Source: Chitinophaga pinensis (GTDB taxonomy: Bacteria > Bacteroidota > Bacteroidia > Chitinophagales > Chitinophagaceae). From it: a DNA stretch of 64,000 bases. How positions within the stretch are numbered: position 1 is the first letter of the stretch; each line of letters begins with the position of its first letter. A program made the translations under genes and the position numbers. The notes beneath the pieces were generated by a model. The model had not been told where the DNA came from. It saw nothing but the letters and a program-made list of their open reading frames with translations, and ran no database searches. Below are positions 29,723 to 40,204 of the stretch, piece after piece. Where the stretch lies: the NCBI GenBank assembly GCA_945878115.1, contig CAMDVD010000005.1, forward strand, positions 1-64,000, read 5' to 3'.

Positions 29723-30436
29723 ATGAAAATAGTGACTTGGAATTGTAATGGTGCATTAAGGAATAAGTTTGAACATCTTTCAGAACTTGAGGCAGACATT
29801 TATATAGTCCAAGAATGTGAAAACCCAGTATTGGCGAAACATCAGCAATATGTTTCTTGGGCAGAAAACCATTTATGGAAGGGGGATAATAAAAATAAAG
29901 GCATTGGAATTTTTGCAAAAAATAGAACAACAATAGAATTGATTAATTGGAGTGCAACTTACAAAAATCATGATGTAAAGCACTTCTTGCCATGCTTGGT
30001 AAATAACGATTTTCAGTTGCTTAACATTTGGACGAGTCAAAACAAATCGCCAAACTTCGCTTACATTGGTCAGTTGTGGAAATACTTAGAAATAAATAAA
30101 TCAAATTTTAAGAAAATTATTCTAGCTGGCGATTTTAATAGCAATTCGATTTGGGATGAATGGGATAGGTGGTGGAATCATTCTGATGTTGTAAACGATT
30201 TATCAAAAATGAACATCAACAGTTTGTATCATAGTCATGTTAATGAGGTACAAGGAAAAGAATCAAATCCAACTTTTTTTCTGCAAAGAAATAAAGCTAA
30301 ACCATATCACATTGATTATATTTTTGCTGCCAAGGAGATTGAAAATAATTTGAAGAATTTCGAAATTGGAGACATGGAAAAATGGTTGAGATATAGCGAC
30401 CATCTTCCTGTAATTTGTGAACTTAATAATTTTTAG
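29723..30436 (+). CDS. endonuclease/exonuclease/phosphatase family protein
   Basis: 237 aa; MKIVTWNCNGALRNKF, ILAGDFNSNSIWD, WLRYSDHLPVICEL. Confidence 0.9.
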   Translation: MKIVTWNCNGALRNKFEHLSELEADIYIVQECENPVLAKHQQYVSWAENHLWKGDNKNKGIGIFAKNRTTIELINWSATYKNHDVKHFLPCLVNNDFQLLNIWTSQNKSPNFAYIGQLWKYLEINKSNFKKIILAGDFNSNSIWDEWDRWWNHSDVVNDLSKMNINSLYHSHVNEVQGKESNPTFFLQRNKAKPYHIDYIFAAKEIENNLKNFEIGDMEKWLRYSDHLPVICELNNF

Positions 30437-30575
30437 AGAATGAAATTTGGAAAGACAATTTTCCTATCTGTTGGTGGCATAGACCAAAAATATATTACAG
30501 TTTTGGGGATACGAACCAATAGGACAAACATTTGAAAAATAAAGTCTTACTTTTACGGAGATAAAAAAATAGTAT

Positions 30576-30806
30576 ATGCTGTATGGATATATAAATATTG
30601 ACCCGGAAATAATGAGTGGAACGCCGGTGTTTAATGGAACAAGAGTTCCCATTCAAAACTTATTTGATTACATTGAAGGTGGTGATGACCTTTTGGAATT
30701 TTTGGATGATTTTCCATCTGTAACAAAAGAGGCAGCGATAGCCGTACTTGAAATGGCCAAAAATAGCATTACAAAAGAAAAGATACTTCATGAGAATTTT
30801 GCTTGA
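30576..30806 (+). CDS. DUF433-family antitoxin
   Basis: 76 aa; INIDPEIMSGTPVFNGTRVPIQNLFDYIEGGDDLLEFLDDFPSVTKEAAIAVLEMA. Confidence 0.92.
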   Translation: MLYGYINIDPEIMSGTPVFNGTRVPIQNLFDYIEGGDDLLEFLDDFPSVTKEAAIAVLEMAKNSITKEKILHENFA

Positions 30807-31113
30807 TGAAAGTTTGCCAAAAAAGCTTAAAAAGGAATTTGGTCCAGAGCATGAAGTACTATCGGTAAGAGATATGAAATGGTTAGGAGAAAAAAATGGA
30901 ATTCTACTAAAGCATATGATTGAAAATCGCTTTGAACTATTCGTAACCGTGGATAGGAATCTCCAATATCAACAAAATCTTGAAAGATTGCCTTTGACAA
31001 TAATTGTTCTTTGTGCAATCAATAATAGACTTGAAACACTTTCTGCTTTGATTCCTAAAATATTTGAACGAATTAATTTGAATGTAATAGACAATGTTAT
31101 TGAGATTAGTTAA
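30790..31113 (+). CDS. DUF5615 PIN-like toxin
   Basis: MRILLDESLPKKLKKEFGPEHEVLSVRDMKWLGEKNG...FVTVDRNLQYQQNL; true start at 30790 overlaps the antitoxin. Confidence 0.92.
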   Translation: MRILLDESLPKKLKKEFGPEHEVLSVRDMKWLGEKNGILLKHMIENRFELFVTVDRNLQYQQNLERLPLTIIVLCAINNRLETLSALIPKIFERINLNVIDNVIEIS

Positions 31114-31283
31114 TCAGCCAACTGTTCACTTGTGTTTAAAGGAAATATTGGTTTTAGTTTAGGCGCTAAAGGTCAATACTGATGCTGTTTGTTTTGACTA
31201 TCGTTTGGTGTCCCACCAACCGAAATTTTTGAAAGTTGGTTGGTGGGACACCAACCAATAGTACAATGTTCAAATCATGTCAA

Positions 31284-32465
31284 TTACACAACAACTTCTT
31301 GCCTTCTTCCATCCACCCACAACTCCACCTGCACTTTCAACCAAATGAATAATACGCCAAGCGTCTTTATTTTATAAGGCTCAAAGAAATTGTTTTTCCA
31401 GTCCTTAGGCATCACATCTGTTGGCGAAAGAATCGTAAAGATGAACATAAAAAGAAGTAGAAAAATATCTAGCTTGTTCGGTTTTTGTTTCATGGCAAAC
31501 CAAATTGCACAGCCCGTTACAGCAATGATATACGTTGCCGATTCTGCCATTTGGTTGAAGATAACCAAGAACATCAGTAAGGAGGCCATAAATAGAAATT
31601 GAAAATCTTTCTCTTGATTTTTTTTGTATTGAATCAATGGTAAAAGTGTAATGCTTAAGCCAAGCAATTGTATCAAAGTGAAATTGGGTTCTATACCAAA
31701 CCAAGTTTGCATCAGCCCCATTACAGATAATTGAATATTTGTTTGATAAGCCGTAATACTATCCAACCAAGATTGGTGCATGGTACAAAACGAATGCCAT
31801 GGAATGACAACTAAAGGAATGAATGCAAGCACTAAAAAACAAACACTTGAATAGGCAATAAATTTTATTTTTTGTTGTGGAAATAAAAAAAAGATGCCCG
31901 CAGCGAATGCATATATTTTGATAAAACCAGCAAAGACAATGGCTGTAGCTGCACCAAATAATTTACGTTGATGAAGCAATACCATTCCCCAAACAATTAA
32001 ACCGGCAATTAGTGAATTACTTTGTGAATTAATCATGGCAGTTATACACTCCATCACCACAATGGCTATGCTAATATAAAATGCCTTGTCTCTATCTTTA
32101 AAAAGTTGTCGCAGGCCAGTAAATAATACAAGGATATTGAGATAATTCCACAGCATTAATCCAAGCCAATTCGGAAGATAAGCAAGTATGCCGAAGCACA
32201 ATGCAAATGCTGGCGAGTAACGATAATAGTCTACAAACTGCAGCGGATAAGCTTGGTAAATATCTTTATCGTGCAATAAATTGAAAAATGATTCTTTATA
32301 AATCATGTAGTTGTTGATAGTACTGCCACCAACACCAATACCAGAATGATTGAAGCGAAGTAAAGTAATGATGATGACCAATACTATACAGGCAGCATGA
32401 AATATTTTATCGATGGTTTCTTTACGCATTAGATTGTAAAAAGTGGTGTATGGTAGAAAATTCAC
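31284..32465 (-). CDS. glycosyltransferase family 87 (DUF2029)-like membrane protein
   Basis: 393 aa; YPLQFVDYYRYSPAFALCFGILAYLPNWLGLMLWNYLNI. Confidence 0.8.
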   Translation of the reverse strand: MNFLPYTTFYNLMRKETIDKIFHAACIVLVIIITLLRFNHSGIGVGGSTINNYMIYKESFFNLLHDKDIYQAYPLQFVDYYRYSPAFALCFGILAYLPNWLGLMLWNYLNILVLFTGLRQLFKDRDKAFYISIAIVVMECITAMINSQSNSLIAGLIVWGMVLLHQRKLFGAATAIVFAGFIKIYAFAAGIFFLFPQQKIKFIAYSSVCFLVLAFIPLVVIPWHSFCTMHQSWLDSITAYQTNIQLSVMGLMQTWFGIEPNFTLIQLLGLSITLLPLIQYKKNQEKDFQFLFMASLLMFLVIFNQMAESATYIIAVTGCAIWFAMKQKPNKLDIFLLLFMFIFTILSPTDVMPKDWKNNFFEPYKIKTLGVLFIWLKVQVELWVDGRRQEVVV

Positions 32466-33261
32466 CTTTTGTTTTAAGCCAAGTACAGTATGCCATAAAT
32501 CGTTCTTGTAATGCGGTATGATCGATTCGCTTCACGTAAAATGGTAAATCATAATGACGCAAATCACAAAACTCCCAAGGATGGAAATACAATACAAGAT
32601 AGCCATCGTGCTCTAATACATTGCTGGTCCATTTTTTAATCAAGCTCATTGGGAGGTTTTTAAACAATAACCAGAAAAGGGGTATTCTCAATCTTGGTGT
32701 AACACTTGCTGGTATGATGGTTAAATTGTTTTTTTGATGTATGGTTCTTGGTTGCGATAGATGATTGTATCGACCAGGTAAATAAGTTGGATTAGAAGTG
32801 GCATCATATTCAAATCCATTCTCTGAAAGGACAAGGTGATTGATAGGTGCCATGCGCGGTGAACGGTAACCATATACTTTGTCCTGCGTGATGGATTCTA
32901 ATATTTGTTTCGATTGTAAAATTAAACTCTCATCTGCATCGCCATGCGCATAACCATGTGAAGCGATTTCATTTTTTTTACTCAATTGTTGTATGAGTGA
33001 TACGTTATTTTCTGCAAATAAGCCTGTTGTAAATAAGGTAGTTGGAATATCTAATGACAATAGCATTTGCTGCACAATATGTAATCCTTCTGTGCCTATT
33101 TTTAATTGTTCCGTCATGGAAAGTTGCGCTCCATATTCATTTGGAATATCAAATTCTTCAACATCAAAAGTGAGTAATATTTGTTTCATTAGTCTAGTCG
33201 AGAATCCATGCTTTTCATTGTCAAATAAGGGTAAAAATAATCCGAAAGATGAGGAAGTCAA
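32422..33261 (-). CDS. polysaccharide deacetylase; start probably at 33189
   Basis: MKQILLTFDVEEFDIPNEYG; IASHGYAHGDADESL; YGYRSPRMAPINH; LYFHPWEF. Confidence 0.85.
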   Translation of the reverse strand: MTSSSFGLFLPLFDNEKHGFSTRLMKQILLTFDVEEFDIPNEYGAQLSMTEQLKIGTEGLHIVQQMLLSLDIPTTLFTTGLFAENNVSLIQQLSKKNEIASHGYAHGDADESLILQSKQILESITQDKVYGYRSPRMAPINHLVLSENGFEYDATSNPTYLPGRYNHLSQPRTIHQKNNLTIIPASVTPRLRIPLFWLLFKNLPMSLIKKWTSNVLEHDGYLVLYFHPWEFCDLRHYDLPFYVKRIDHTALQERFMAYCTWLKTKGEFSTIHHFLQSNA

Positions 33262-33384
33262 TTATATTTTAGGGAATAATAAAACGGAATAAAATATTTT
33301 TTCTTCTAGGTAAGAAAAATCTGTTCATAAACAATCCATAGTTTTTACAATCTTCCGCACACTTTTACAGAGGAAAGGTTATTT

Positions 33385-34098
33385 TTGTTTTTAGAATTCG
33401 AACTAATGACAGAAAACAATATCGTACTTCAATTGCGTAATGCACAGATATATCAAGGGGGACAGCTCATACTGAGTAATGTAAATTTATCCGTTCAAAA
33501 AGGGGAGTTTGTATATTTAATTGGGAAAACAGGGACGGGTAAATCAAGTTTGCTTAAAACTTTATACGGCAATATCCCATTACTGCAAGGTGAAGGTGAA
33601 GTGTGTGGTTTCAATTTACGTGATTTGACATGGAAAAATGTGCCATTTCTTCGTCGAAATTTGGGTATTGTATTCCAAGATTTTCAATTGTTGACAGATA
33701 GAAATGTACATGACAATTTGATGTTTGTGTTGCAAGCAACTGGTTGGGTAGATAAGAATTTAATCAACGAAAAAATAAATAGTGTATTGGGTAAAGTTGG
33801 CTTGAAAGGAAAGGGTGGAAAAATGACGTATGAAATGAGTGGAGGTGAACAACAAAGAGTTGATATTGCTCGTGCATTATTGAATAATCCGAAGTTGATT
33901 TTGGCCGATGAACCAACCGGAAATTTAGATCCAGATACTTCCGATGAAATTATGTTGTTGTTGCATTCTATTTGCGCCGATTACGGAACAGCTATTATTA
34001 TGGCAACTCATGATTATAGCATTATTCAAAAATTCCGTTCACGAATTATTCGCACCGAACATGGTAAAGTATTTGATAATGCTAGTGTAACTTACTAA
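33385..34098 (+). CDS. ftsE: cell-division ABC transporter ATP-binding protein FtsE
   Basis: 237 aa; [74 protein letters not shown]. Confidence 0.9.
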   Translation: MFLEFELMTENNIVLQLRNAQIYQGGQLILSNVNLSVQKGEFVYLIGKTGTGKSSLLKTLYGNIPLLQGEGEVCGFNLRDLTWKNVPFLRRNLGIVFQDFQLLTDRNVHDNLMFVLQATGWVDKNLINEKINSVLGKVGLKGKGGKMTYEMSGGEQQRVDIARALLNNPKLILADEPTGNLDPDTSDEIMLLLHSICADYGTAIIMATHDYSIIQKFRSRIIRTEHGKVFDNASVTY

Positions 34099-35197
34099 TT
34101 ATTTTCTGCGCATTTAATGCATTGGAAAAAGCTTGTAATAACTGTTTTCGTTTTTCTTTGTCTGCTTCTGTAAATGGTATTTTCATATACATAGCAATTT
34201 GTTTTTTAAAATCATTCGCGTCATTTGCAAGTAACACTGCATCTTCTAAATCTGAACCAGTAAGCATTTCGGCGTTAGCAATACAATGCCTTCCAGCAAA
34301 AAGGGCATGCAATAATTTCAATTTTAATCCGGTAGTTTGAAAGCTGGGCAATACATGAATGTGTGCATTGACTATCCATTCATTCAATTCGGAATCGCTT
34401 GGATTAGCAATAATTTGGATATTTTTAGATTGCAAGCGCATCAAATTTTTACTTGGATTCTTACCAGCAATCACCAAAGAAAAATCCGTATTCGCAAAAA
34501 CGTCTTGTATTAAAAATTGAGCTGCTTTTTCATTTTCAGCAATTTGTAAATTACCATGATACAAGCAATAATTTCCCTGACCTATTGCAGAAATAACTTC
34601 TGAAAAAGGGTGAAATGCAGCAGTGTACATTACAGGTAGTTTTGGATAGAGATTTTGAAAAAAAGTGGTATCGTGTTTTGCAATGGGAAATAAGCATTGT
34701 GCATGTTGTAAGGACTTTTCATAGACTGCCAATCGGTTGGATTCCCAAGCATAATAAATTTTTTTGAAAAGCTGTTTTGTGTTATTCGACAACTGTGAAT
34801 AATAGGCAGACTCCACATTGTGTGTACGAATCAATTTATGGCGTTTGTCTAATTTGGGGTCATTCAAAAAGTAAGTCGTATGTATGCCTTCAAATAAAAT
34901 CGGCGCATCATCCATGCATAAATTTTTCAATAATTCTGGATGACATCTCGAAGAAACAATATAGGGTAAGGAAGCATGCAAGCCTCTCCAGCCAGTGGTT
35001 CTAGGGTAATAGAAAATTTTACTACAGTATTTTTTCAATGCTGTGTTGGGTTGTCTTTCGCCATATTGAAAACAATGTATAGTAATGTCCATACCCGCTT
35101 GGTGTAAAGCTTGTAAACGATAAAATGCATCTATCACGCCACCGTAATCTGCAGGAAAAGGAATGTCCCAAAAGACGATATGTAATTTATTCTCCAA
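34082..35197 (-). CDS. glycosyltransferase
   Basis: 371 aa; GVIDAFYRLQALHQAGMDITIHCFQYG; HVLPSFQTTGLKLKLLHALFAGRHCIAN. Confidence 0.8.
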   Translation of the reverse strand: MENKLHIVFWDIPFPADYGGVIDAFYRLQALHQAGMDITIHCFQYGERQPNTALKKYCSKIFYYPRTTGWRGLHASLPYIVSSRCHPELLKNLCMDDAPILFEGIHTTYFLNDPKLDKRHKLIRTHNVESAYYSQLSNNTKQLFKKIYYAWESNRLAVYEKSLQHAQCLFPIAKHDTTFFQNLYPKLPVMYTAAFHPFSEVISAIGQGNYCLYHGNLQIAENEKAAQFLIQDVFANTDFSLVIAGKNPSKNLMRLQSKNIQIIANPSDSELNEWIVNAHIHVLPSFQTTGLKLKLLHALFAGRHCIANAEMLTGSDLEDAVLLANDANDFKKQIAMYMKIPFTEADKEKRKQLLQAFSNALNAQKIISKLH

Positions 35198-36284
35198 GCA
35201 ATTTTCTATATACGTGAATTAATTTTTTTTCTTCTTCTTGCCAACAATATACTTCTCGTGCGGCTAAACAATTTTGACGCATGGTGTCATGTAAACTTTT
35301 ATTTTGTAGTAAAGTATGGATGGCATTCACTAGCGTGGATTCATGGACATCTTCTACTAAAGTTGCGATTTGAAATTGCTTATTCACCTGTACATATTCA
35401 GGATAGGCAACACAAATTTGCGGTACACAAAAATGCATATAATCAAAGAAACGATTAGCCATAGAGAGGTAATTGCTTTTTCCTTGATTGGTAAACAAGG
35501 TAATGCCAATATAGGCATTGCGCGTAAAAGCCTTGAGTGCATTGGGTTCGATATATCCTTTGCAAATTATTTTATCCTGTAGTTGATGCTGAATAATTAA
35601 TGCTTTAGCCTGTTCGAAAAAATTTCCTTCTCCACAAATAATCAGTTTGCAATCAATGTGGTGCATAGCTGGTATAAGTGTTTCAAAGCTTCGCCCTTCA
35701 TTCACTGCGCCTTGATATAAAATATATTTTTCTTTGCTAGGTTCAATAGTTAGTTTTTCTAAAATAGTTGCATTCCGCACCACTTCATATTGCACACCAT
35801 ATTTTGTATAAAATTCTTTGGCATAAAAATCGCCAATGGTATATCCGATAGGAAATTGTGGTACCGCATATTTTTCTATCCACGACCAGATTTTAAAAAT
35901 CATTGGCCTCGATACAATTTCTTCCATTTCACAGAATAGTTCATGTGCATCATATACACGTTTCTTGTTACGGATTTTAGAAGCAAATAAATTCGGTAAA
36001 ATGGTATCTAAATCAATGGCGCAATACACATCTGTTTGTATAAAAAGCAGATAGAAAAACAAGCGAATATTGTATTCTATGTAAAATGGTTTTCCCTTTT
36101 CGAATAAACAAAATAGTCTTTTTTGTCTGAAGGATTTTTCTCTTAATGGGAGTGATTTATTTCTTTTTCTCCCAACTAATAATACCTCATAACCTGCGAC
36201 AGACAAGGAGTTGCAGATACGCATCATCCGTTGGTCGAAGTTTAAATCATTTGTGACGGTACACACAATTTTCTTTACTGCCAT
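35187..36284 (-). CDS. glycosyltransferase family 4-like
   Basis: 365 aa; DQRMMRICNSLSVAGYEVLLVGR; YILYQGAVNEGRSFETLIPAM. Confidence 0.85.
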   Translation of the reverse strand: MAVKKIVCTVTNDLNFDQRMMRICNSLSVAGYEVLLVGRKRNKSLPLREKSFRQKRLFCLFEKGKPFYIEYNIRLFFYLLFIQTDVYCAIDLDTILPNLFASKIRNKKRVYDAHELFCEMEEIVSRPMIFKIWSWIEKYAVPQFPIGYTIGDFYAKEFYTKYGVQYEVVRNATILEKLTIEPSKEKYILYQGAVNEGRSFETLIPAMHHIDCKLIICGEGNFFEQAKALIIQHQLQDKIICKGYIEPNALKAFTRNAYIGITLFTNQGKSNYLSMANRFFDYMHFCVPQICVAYPEYVQVNKQFQIATLVEDVHESTLVNAIHTLLQNKSLHDTMRQNCLAAREVYCWQEEEKKLIHVYRKLLGE

Positions 36285-37060
36285 GTGGTACTAAAATATA
36301 TTTTTTGATCTCCTATCCAAGTGTATGGTGGTTCGAAACCAGGCATATAGGTCGCTCTAATATGTCTATCCATTTTATCTGCGTCCCAATGTAAGTCTAT
36401 GTTTTTAATCGTTTGTATTTCTTTTCTATAATGCATCGAAGTTCCTCGAGTTGCAAGGTATGTTTCTTGCGGAATCGCTACATAATTTCTTTTCACTATT
36501 TGTGCCAAACTGGATTTGAATAATTGCAAAGACGCTGCATAAGTGAGTAGATACAATTGATTTACCCAGCATTTGTTAGGTATCGGAAATCTTGCTTCAA
36601 ACAATATGTCGCCGTGATCTATGCGTTCATCCATTTGATGAATGGTGCACCCAAATTCTTTTGCATCGTCCAAAATAGCAAATGAAAATTGATTACAGCC
36701 TCTGTATTCTGGCAATGGTGCCATGTGTAAATTGAATGCCAAAATATTTGCTTGCTCAATATTTTCTTTTTTTAAAATTTCATGATATTGAACCGAACAA
36801 ATAAAATCAGCTTTTGGCATGTCAGCCAATGTTTCAAAAATAGGAATATGATTTGCAACGGCCAATTCTTTTATGCTCAAGGATTTGTCAAATGTCGGAT
36901 TGTCATTGCTAAGTATGCCAAGAATGTCTAATTGTAGGTCATTGCTTTGTTCTATTAAAAATTGAAGACAAGCGTAGCCTATTGGTTTAGAACCTAAAAA
37001 GAGTATAGACTGTTTTTTCATCGGGTAAAAATAATCAACTATTTTAGTTATTTTCGACAC
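36275..37060 (-). CDS. formyltransferase family protein (Fmt-like)
   Basis: 261 aa; FNLHMAPLPEYRGCNQFSFAILDDAKEFGCTIHQMDERIDHGDILFEARFPI. Confidence 0.9.
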   Translation of the reverse strand: MSKITKIVDYFYPMKKQSILFLGSKPIGYACLQFLIEQSNDLQLDILGILSNDNPTFDKSLSIKELAVANHIPIFETLADMPKADFICSVQYHEILKKENIEQANILAFNLHMAPLPEYRGCNQFSFAILDDAKEFGCTIHQMDERIDHGDILFEARFPIPNKCWVNQLYLLTYAASLQLFKSSLAQIVKRNYVAIPQETYLATRGTSMHYRKEIQTIKNIDLHWDADKMDRHIRATYMPGFEPPYTWIGDQKIYFSTTWQ

Positions 37061-37061
37061 C

Positions 37062-38252
37062 TTGAAAATACTTATCCTAACTGCTAGAATTCCTTATCCA
37101 CTTAGAGATGGTGGTTCTATTGCTATGAACCAAACTATAGAAGGCTATCTGGAACAAGGTTGCGATGTGAGCTTATTGGCTATGAATACGTCTAGGCACT
37201 GGGTTGAAGAAACGTCCTTGCCGGAAATGTATAGTCAATTAAAACATTTTAAGACGGTATATGTGAAGACGGATATCAATCCATTACTTGCATTTATTAA
37301 TTTATTTTCAGACAAGTCCTATAATCTATCCAGATTTGTCAACAAACAATTTGAACAAGCTTTATTTGAGTTGTTGCAACAGGAAGAATTTGATATCATT
37401 CAATTTGAAAGTATTTATGTCTCCTCTTACTTAGCGGTTGCCAGAAAGTATTCAGAAGCTAAATGTTATTGCCGAGTTCATAATATTGAACATTTTATTT
37501 GGCAAGGACTTGCTGATCACGAGAAGTCATTTTTAAAAAGAAAGTATTTACTTTTATTAACCACGAGATTGAAAGCTTATGAATTGGATATACTCACGAA
37601 ATTTGATTTGTTACTTCCTATTTCTAAAACAGAGGAGCACTTTTTAATCAGCAATAAAATTAATAATTGTTATTACTTGCCATTTGGTGTTGCTGAATCT
37701 AGTCCACTTCCTGCAGTTAGTTTTGAGGCGAATTCGTGTTACCATATTGGTAGTATGGATTGGGCGCCAAATATGGAAGGTATACTTTGGTTTTTGGAAA
37801 ATGTTTGGAGTAAAATGGAATTGGAATCTTCGGATATCAAATTTTATTTGGCAGGGAAAAATATGCCACAAACTCTTTTTGCAAAAGGGAATGCGCGATT
37901 AATTATACTCGGTGAAATTGAAGATATTGTTGCGTTTAGTACGGAAAAAAATATTATGATAGTTCCCTTGCTTTCAGGCGCTGGTATACGAATCAAAATT
38001 ATAGAGGCCATGGCATTGGGTAAAACAATTGTCACTACAACTGTTGGTATTGCTGGCATTGATGCCGTTCATGGCGAACATATTTTGATTGCTGACACAG
38101 CAGAAGAATTTATACAGCAAATACATTTTTGTTTTGAGCAACCTGAAAAAGCGAAAGGGATTGGAAAAAATGCCCAGCAATTTGTGCGAAGATATTTTTT
38201 AAAACAAAAAATATATAGTGACCTGATTCAACATTTTATAGCATTGAAATAA
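37062..38252 (+). CDS. glycosyltransferase
   Basis: 396 aa; ILTARIPYPLRDGGSIAM; HIGSMDWAPNMEGILWFLENV; PLLSGAGIRIKIIEAMALGKTIVTT. Confidence 0.9.
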   Translation: MKILILTARIPYPLRDGGSIAMNQTIEGYLEQGCDVSLLAMNTSRHWVEETSLPEMYSQLKHFKTVYVKTDINPLLAFINLFSDKSYNLSRFVNKQFEQALFELLQQEEFDIIQFESIYVSSYLAVARKYSEAKCYCRVHNIEHFIWQGLADHEKSFLKRKYLLLLTTRLKAYELDILTKFDLLLPISKTEEHFLISNKINNCYYLPFGVAESSPLPAVSFEANSCYHIGSMDWAPNMEGILWFLENVWSKMELESSDIKFYLAGKNMPQTLFAKGNARLIILGEIEDIVAFSTEKNIMIVPLLSGAGIRIKIIEAMALGKTIVTTTVGIAGIDAVHGEHILIADTAEEFIQQIHFCFEQPEKAKGIGKNAQQFVRRYFLKQKIYSDLIQHFIALK

Positions 38253-38256
38253 TCCT

Positions 38257-39417
38257 GTGGTACGAAAAAAAATAGCTATCCTTTTATCTCGGTTTCCTTT
38301 TCCATTAGACAAGGGAGATAAATTGCGTGCTTACCATCAAATCGAATTTATAGCTCAACATCATGATGTGTATTTGTATACTTTGACAGAGGAAAATATC
38401 GCAGCAGAATGGGTGAATGAACTAAAGCCATTTTGTCGAGAGGTGAAAATTTATAGATTGAATAAGTTGCAAATATTTATACAATCTTTTGTAGCAATTT
38501 GTAAAGGCTATCCATTGCAAGTAGGTTATTTTTTTTCACCTACTATACAAAGAACAATGCAGCAAGATATTTTGGAAGTGAACCCAGATACCATCTATTG
38601 TCAACTTTCTCGAATGGCATTGTATGCGAATGGTTTACCTTATCGGAAAGTTATTGATTTTCAAGATGCATTTTCTATGAATTATGCTAGGATTCAAAAA
38701 CAAGAGAGTGGGATTAAAAAAGTATTTTATGCTTGGGAAAGTAAGCGCATGCAATCCTTTGAAAAGTTGATGCTGCAAAGGTTTGAGGCTTGTACTATTA
38801 TTTCTGCGTTTGACAAAGCAAATATTAGTATCCAGCCGAATAAGTTAGAAGTAGTTGCCAATGGGGTAGATAATAATTACTTCAAACCTAAGCAATCGGA
38901 TAAGAAATATGATATTTTATTTTTAGGGAATTTGTCTTATTTGCCTAACAAAAATGCGGTTCAATATTTGGTTGAAAAAATAATGCCTCTTCTAACCCAA
39001 AGAAAAGCGAACATAAAAGTGAATATCGCAGGTGGTAGTACTTTATCGGAAAATAGCAGAATGAATACACCACAAATAAATTATAGTGGATGGGTAAAGG
39101 ATAGCAGAGTTGCTTACGCTGAAACTGTTCTTTTTGTTGCTCCTCTTTTTACTGGAGCAGGATTGCAAAATAAATTATTGGAAGCGATGAGTATGGGAAT
39201 TCCGTGCATTGCTACTTCTATTGCCAACGCATCTTTGCATGCCAAGCCAAATGAAGAAATCATGATCGCGGATGATGCAGAGGCCTTTGTTGATTATATT
39301 ATTTATTTGTTGGAGAATGAAGAAAAACGCCGACAATTACAAGTCAATGCTACTAAATTTATACAAGACAATTATACTTGGGAAAGTGTCAATCAAAGAT
39401 TGTTGGCATGTTTGTGA
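38257..39417 (+). CDS. glycosyltransferase
   Basis: 386 aa; LLSRFPFPLDKGDKLRAYHQIEFIA; VAPLFTGAGLQNKLLEAMSMGIPCIAT. Confidence 0.9.
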   Translation: MVRKKIAILLSRFPFPLDKGDKLRAYHQIEFIAQHHDVYLYTLTEENIAAEWVNELKPFCREVKIYRLNKLQIFIQSFVAICKGYPLQVGYFFSPTIQRTMQQDILEVNPDTIYCQLSRMALYANGLPYRKVIDFQDAFSMNYARIQKQESGIKKVFYAWESKRMQSFEKLMLQRFEACTIISAFDKANISIQPNKLEVVANGVDNNYFKPKQSDKKYDILFLGNLSYLPNKNAVQYLVEKIMPLLTQRKANIKVNIAGGSTLSENSRMNTPQINYSGWVKDSRVAYAETVLFVAPLFTGAGLQNKLLEAMSMGIPCIATSIANASLHAKPNEEIMIADDAEAFVDYIIYLLENEEKRRQLQVNATKFIQDNYTWESVNQRLLACL

Positions 39418-39499
39418 ATGGGGTAAGGCGTAAGGTGCAAGGGTTGGTCTCATCTCGCAACTCACTTCTCACATCTCACTACTCACTACTCAATACTGT

Positions 39500-39973
39500 C
39501 TACTTAGTCAAATGCTTGTGTTGAGTGAAGTATAATATTGGAAAGACTAAAGCCAATACCAACCCAACCAAATTTTTCCAATCATGGAAATACCCAGATC
39601 CAAGTATAATGACACTACTTAATAATGGAAGTAATTCACCAATGACGTAGAGGATAAAGCCCATTTTATTTAATTTTCGCATCAGCATAGCACCTACAAA
39701 ACAAAGTATGATACCTACAAATGCAATCAACATAATTGTTGTAGTATTTGCACAAATCAATTTTAATTGATCCAATTCTTCTTCTTTCATTTTACCCGTT
39801 TCTTCTATGGTATCTATGAATTTACAACCTAGTGGTAGCATGAAAGTAGAAATCGCACCTAGTCCACATCCGATGAAAGTCAGGATAGTCAAGATATTGA
39901 GCATAGTAGGTAACTGTTTGCTTGGATAATCTGACACATTACTTGTGTCTTGCATTTCTTGAATGTCTGACAT
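39500..39973 (-). CDS. hypothetical membrane protein
   Basis: 157 aa with ~4 hydrophobic segments. Confidence 0.6.
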   Translation of the reverse strand: MSDIQEMQDTSNVSDYPSKQLPTMLNILTILTFIGCGLGAISTFMLPLGCKFIDTIEETGKMKEEELDQLKLICANTTTIMLIAFVGIILCFVGAMLMRKLNKMGFILYVIGELLPLLSSVIILGSGYFHDWKNLVGLVLALVFPILYFTQHKHLTK

Positions 39974-40204
39974 TGTTTTTAATTTTATGCTGAAGAAAAA
40001 AATTTGAGATTATAAATATAGATAAAATAATGGAACGCAAAATTATTTGCAAACAAATTTTCAGCTCTACATATTGGATATGCAATTCGAGTAATAACAG
40101 TCACAAATATTTTGATGGAAAATAGACCATGGCATATTATCAAAGCATTAATTTTTTTTGCCAAAAATCAACACTTACTTTCGCACTCTTATCTGTAAGC
40201 CTAC

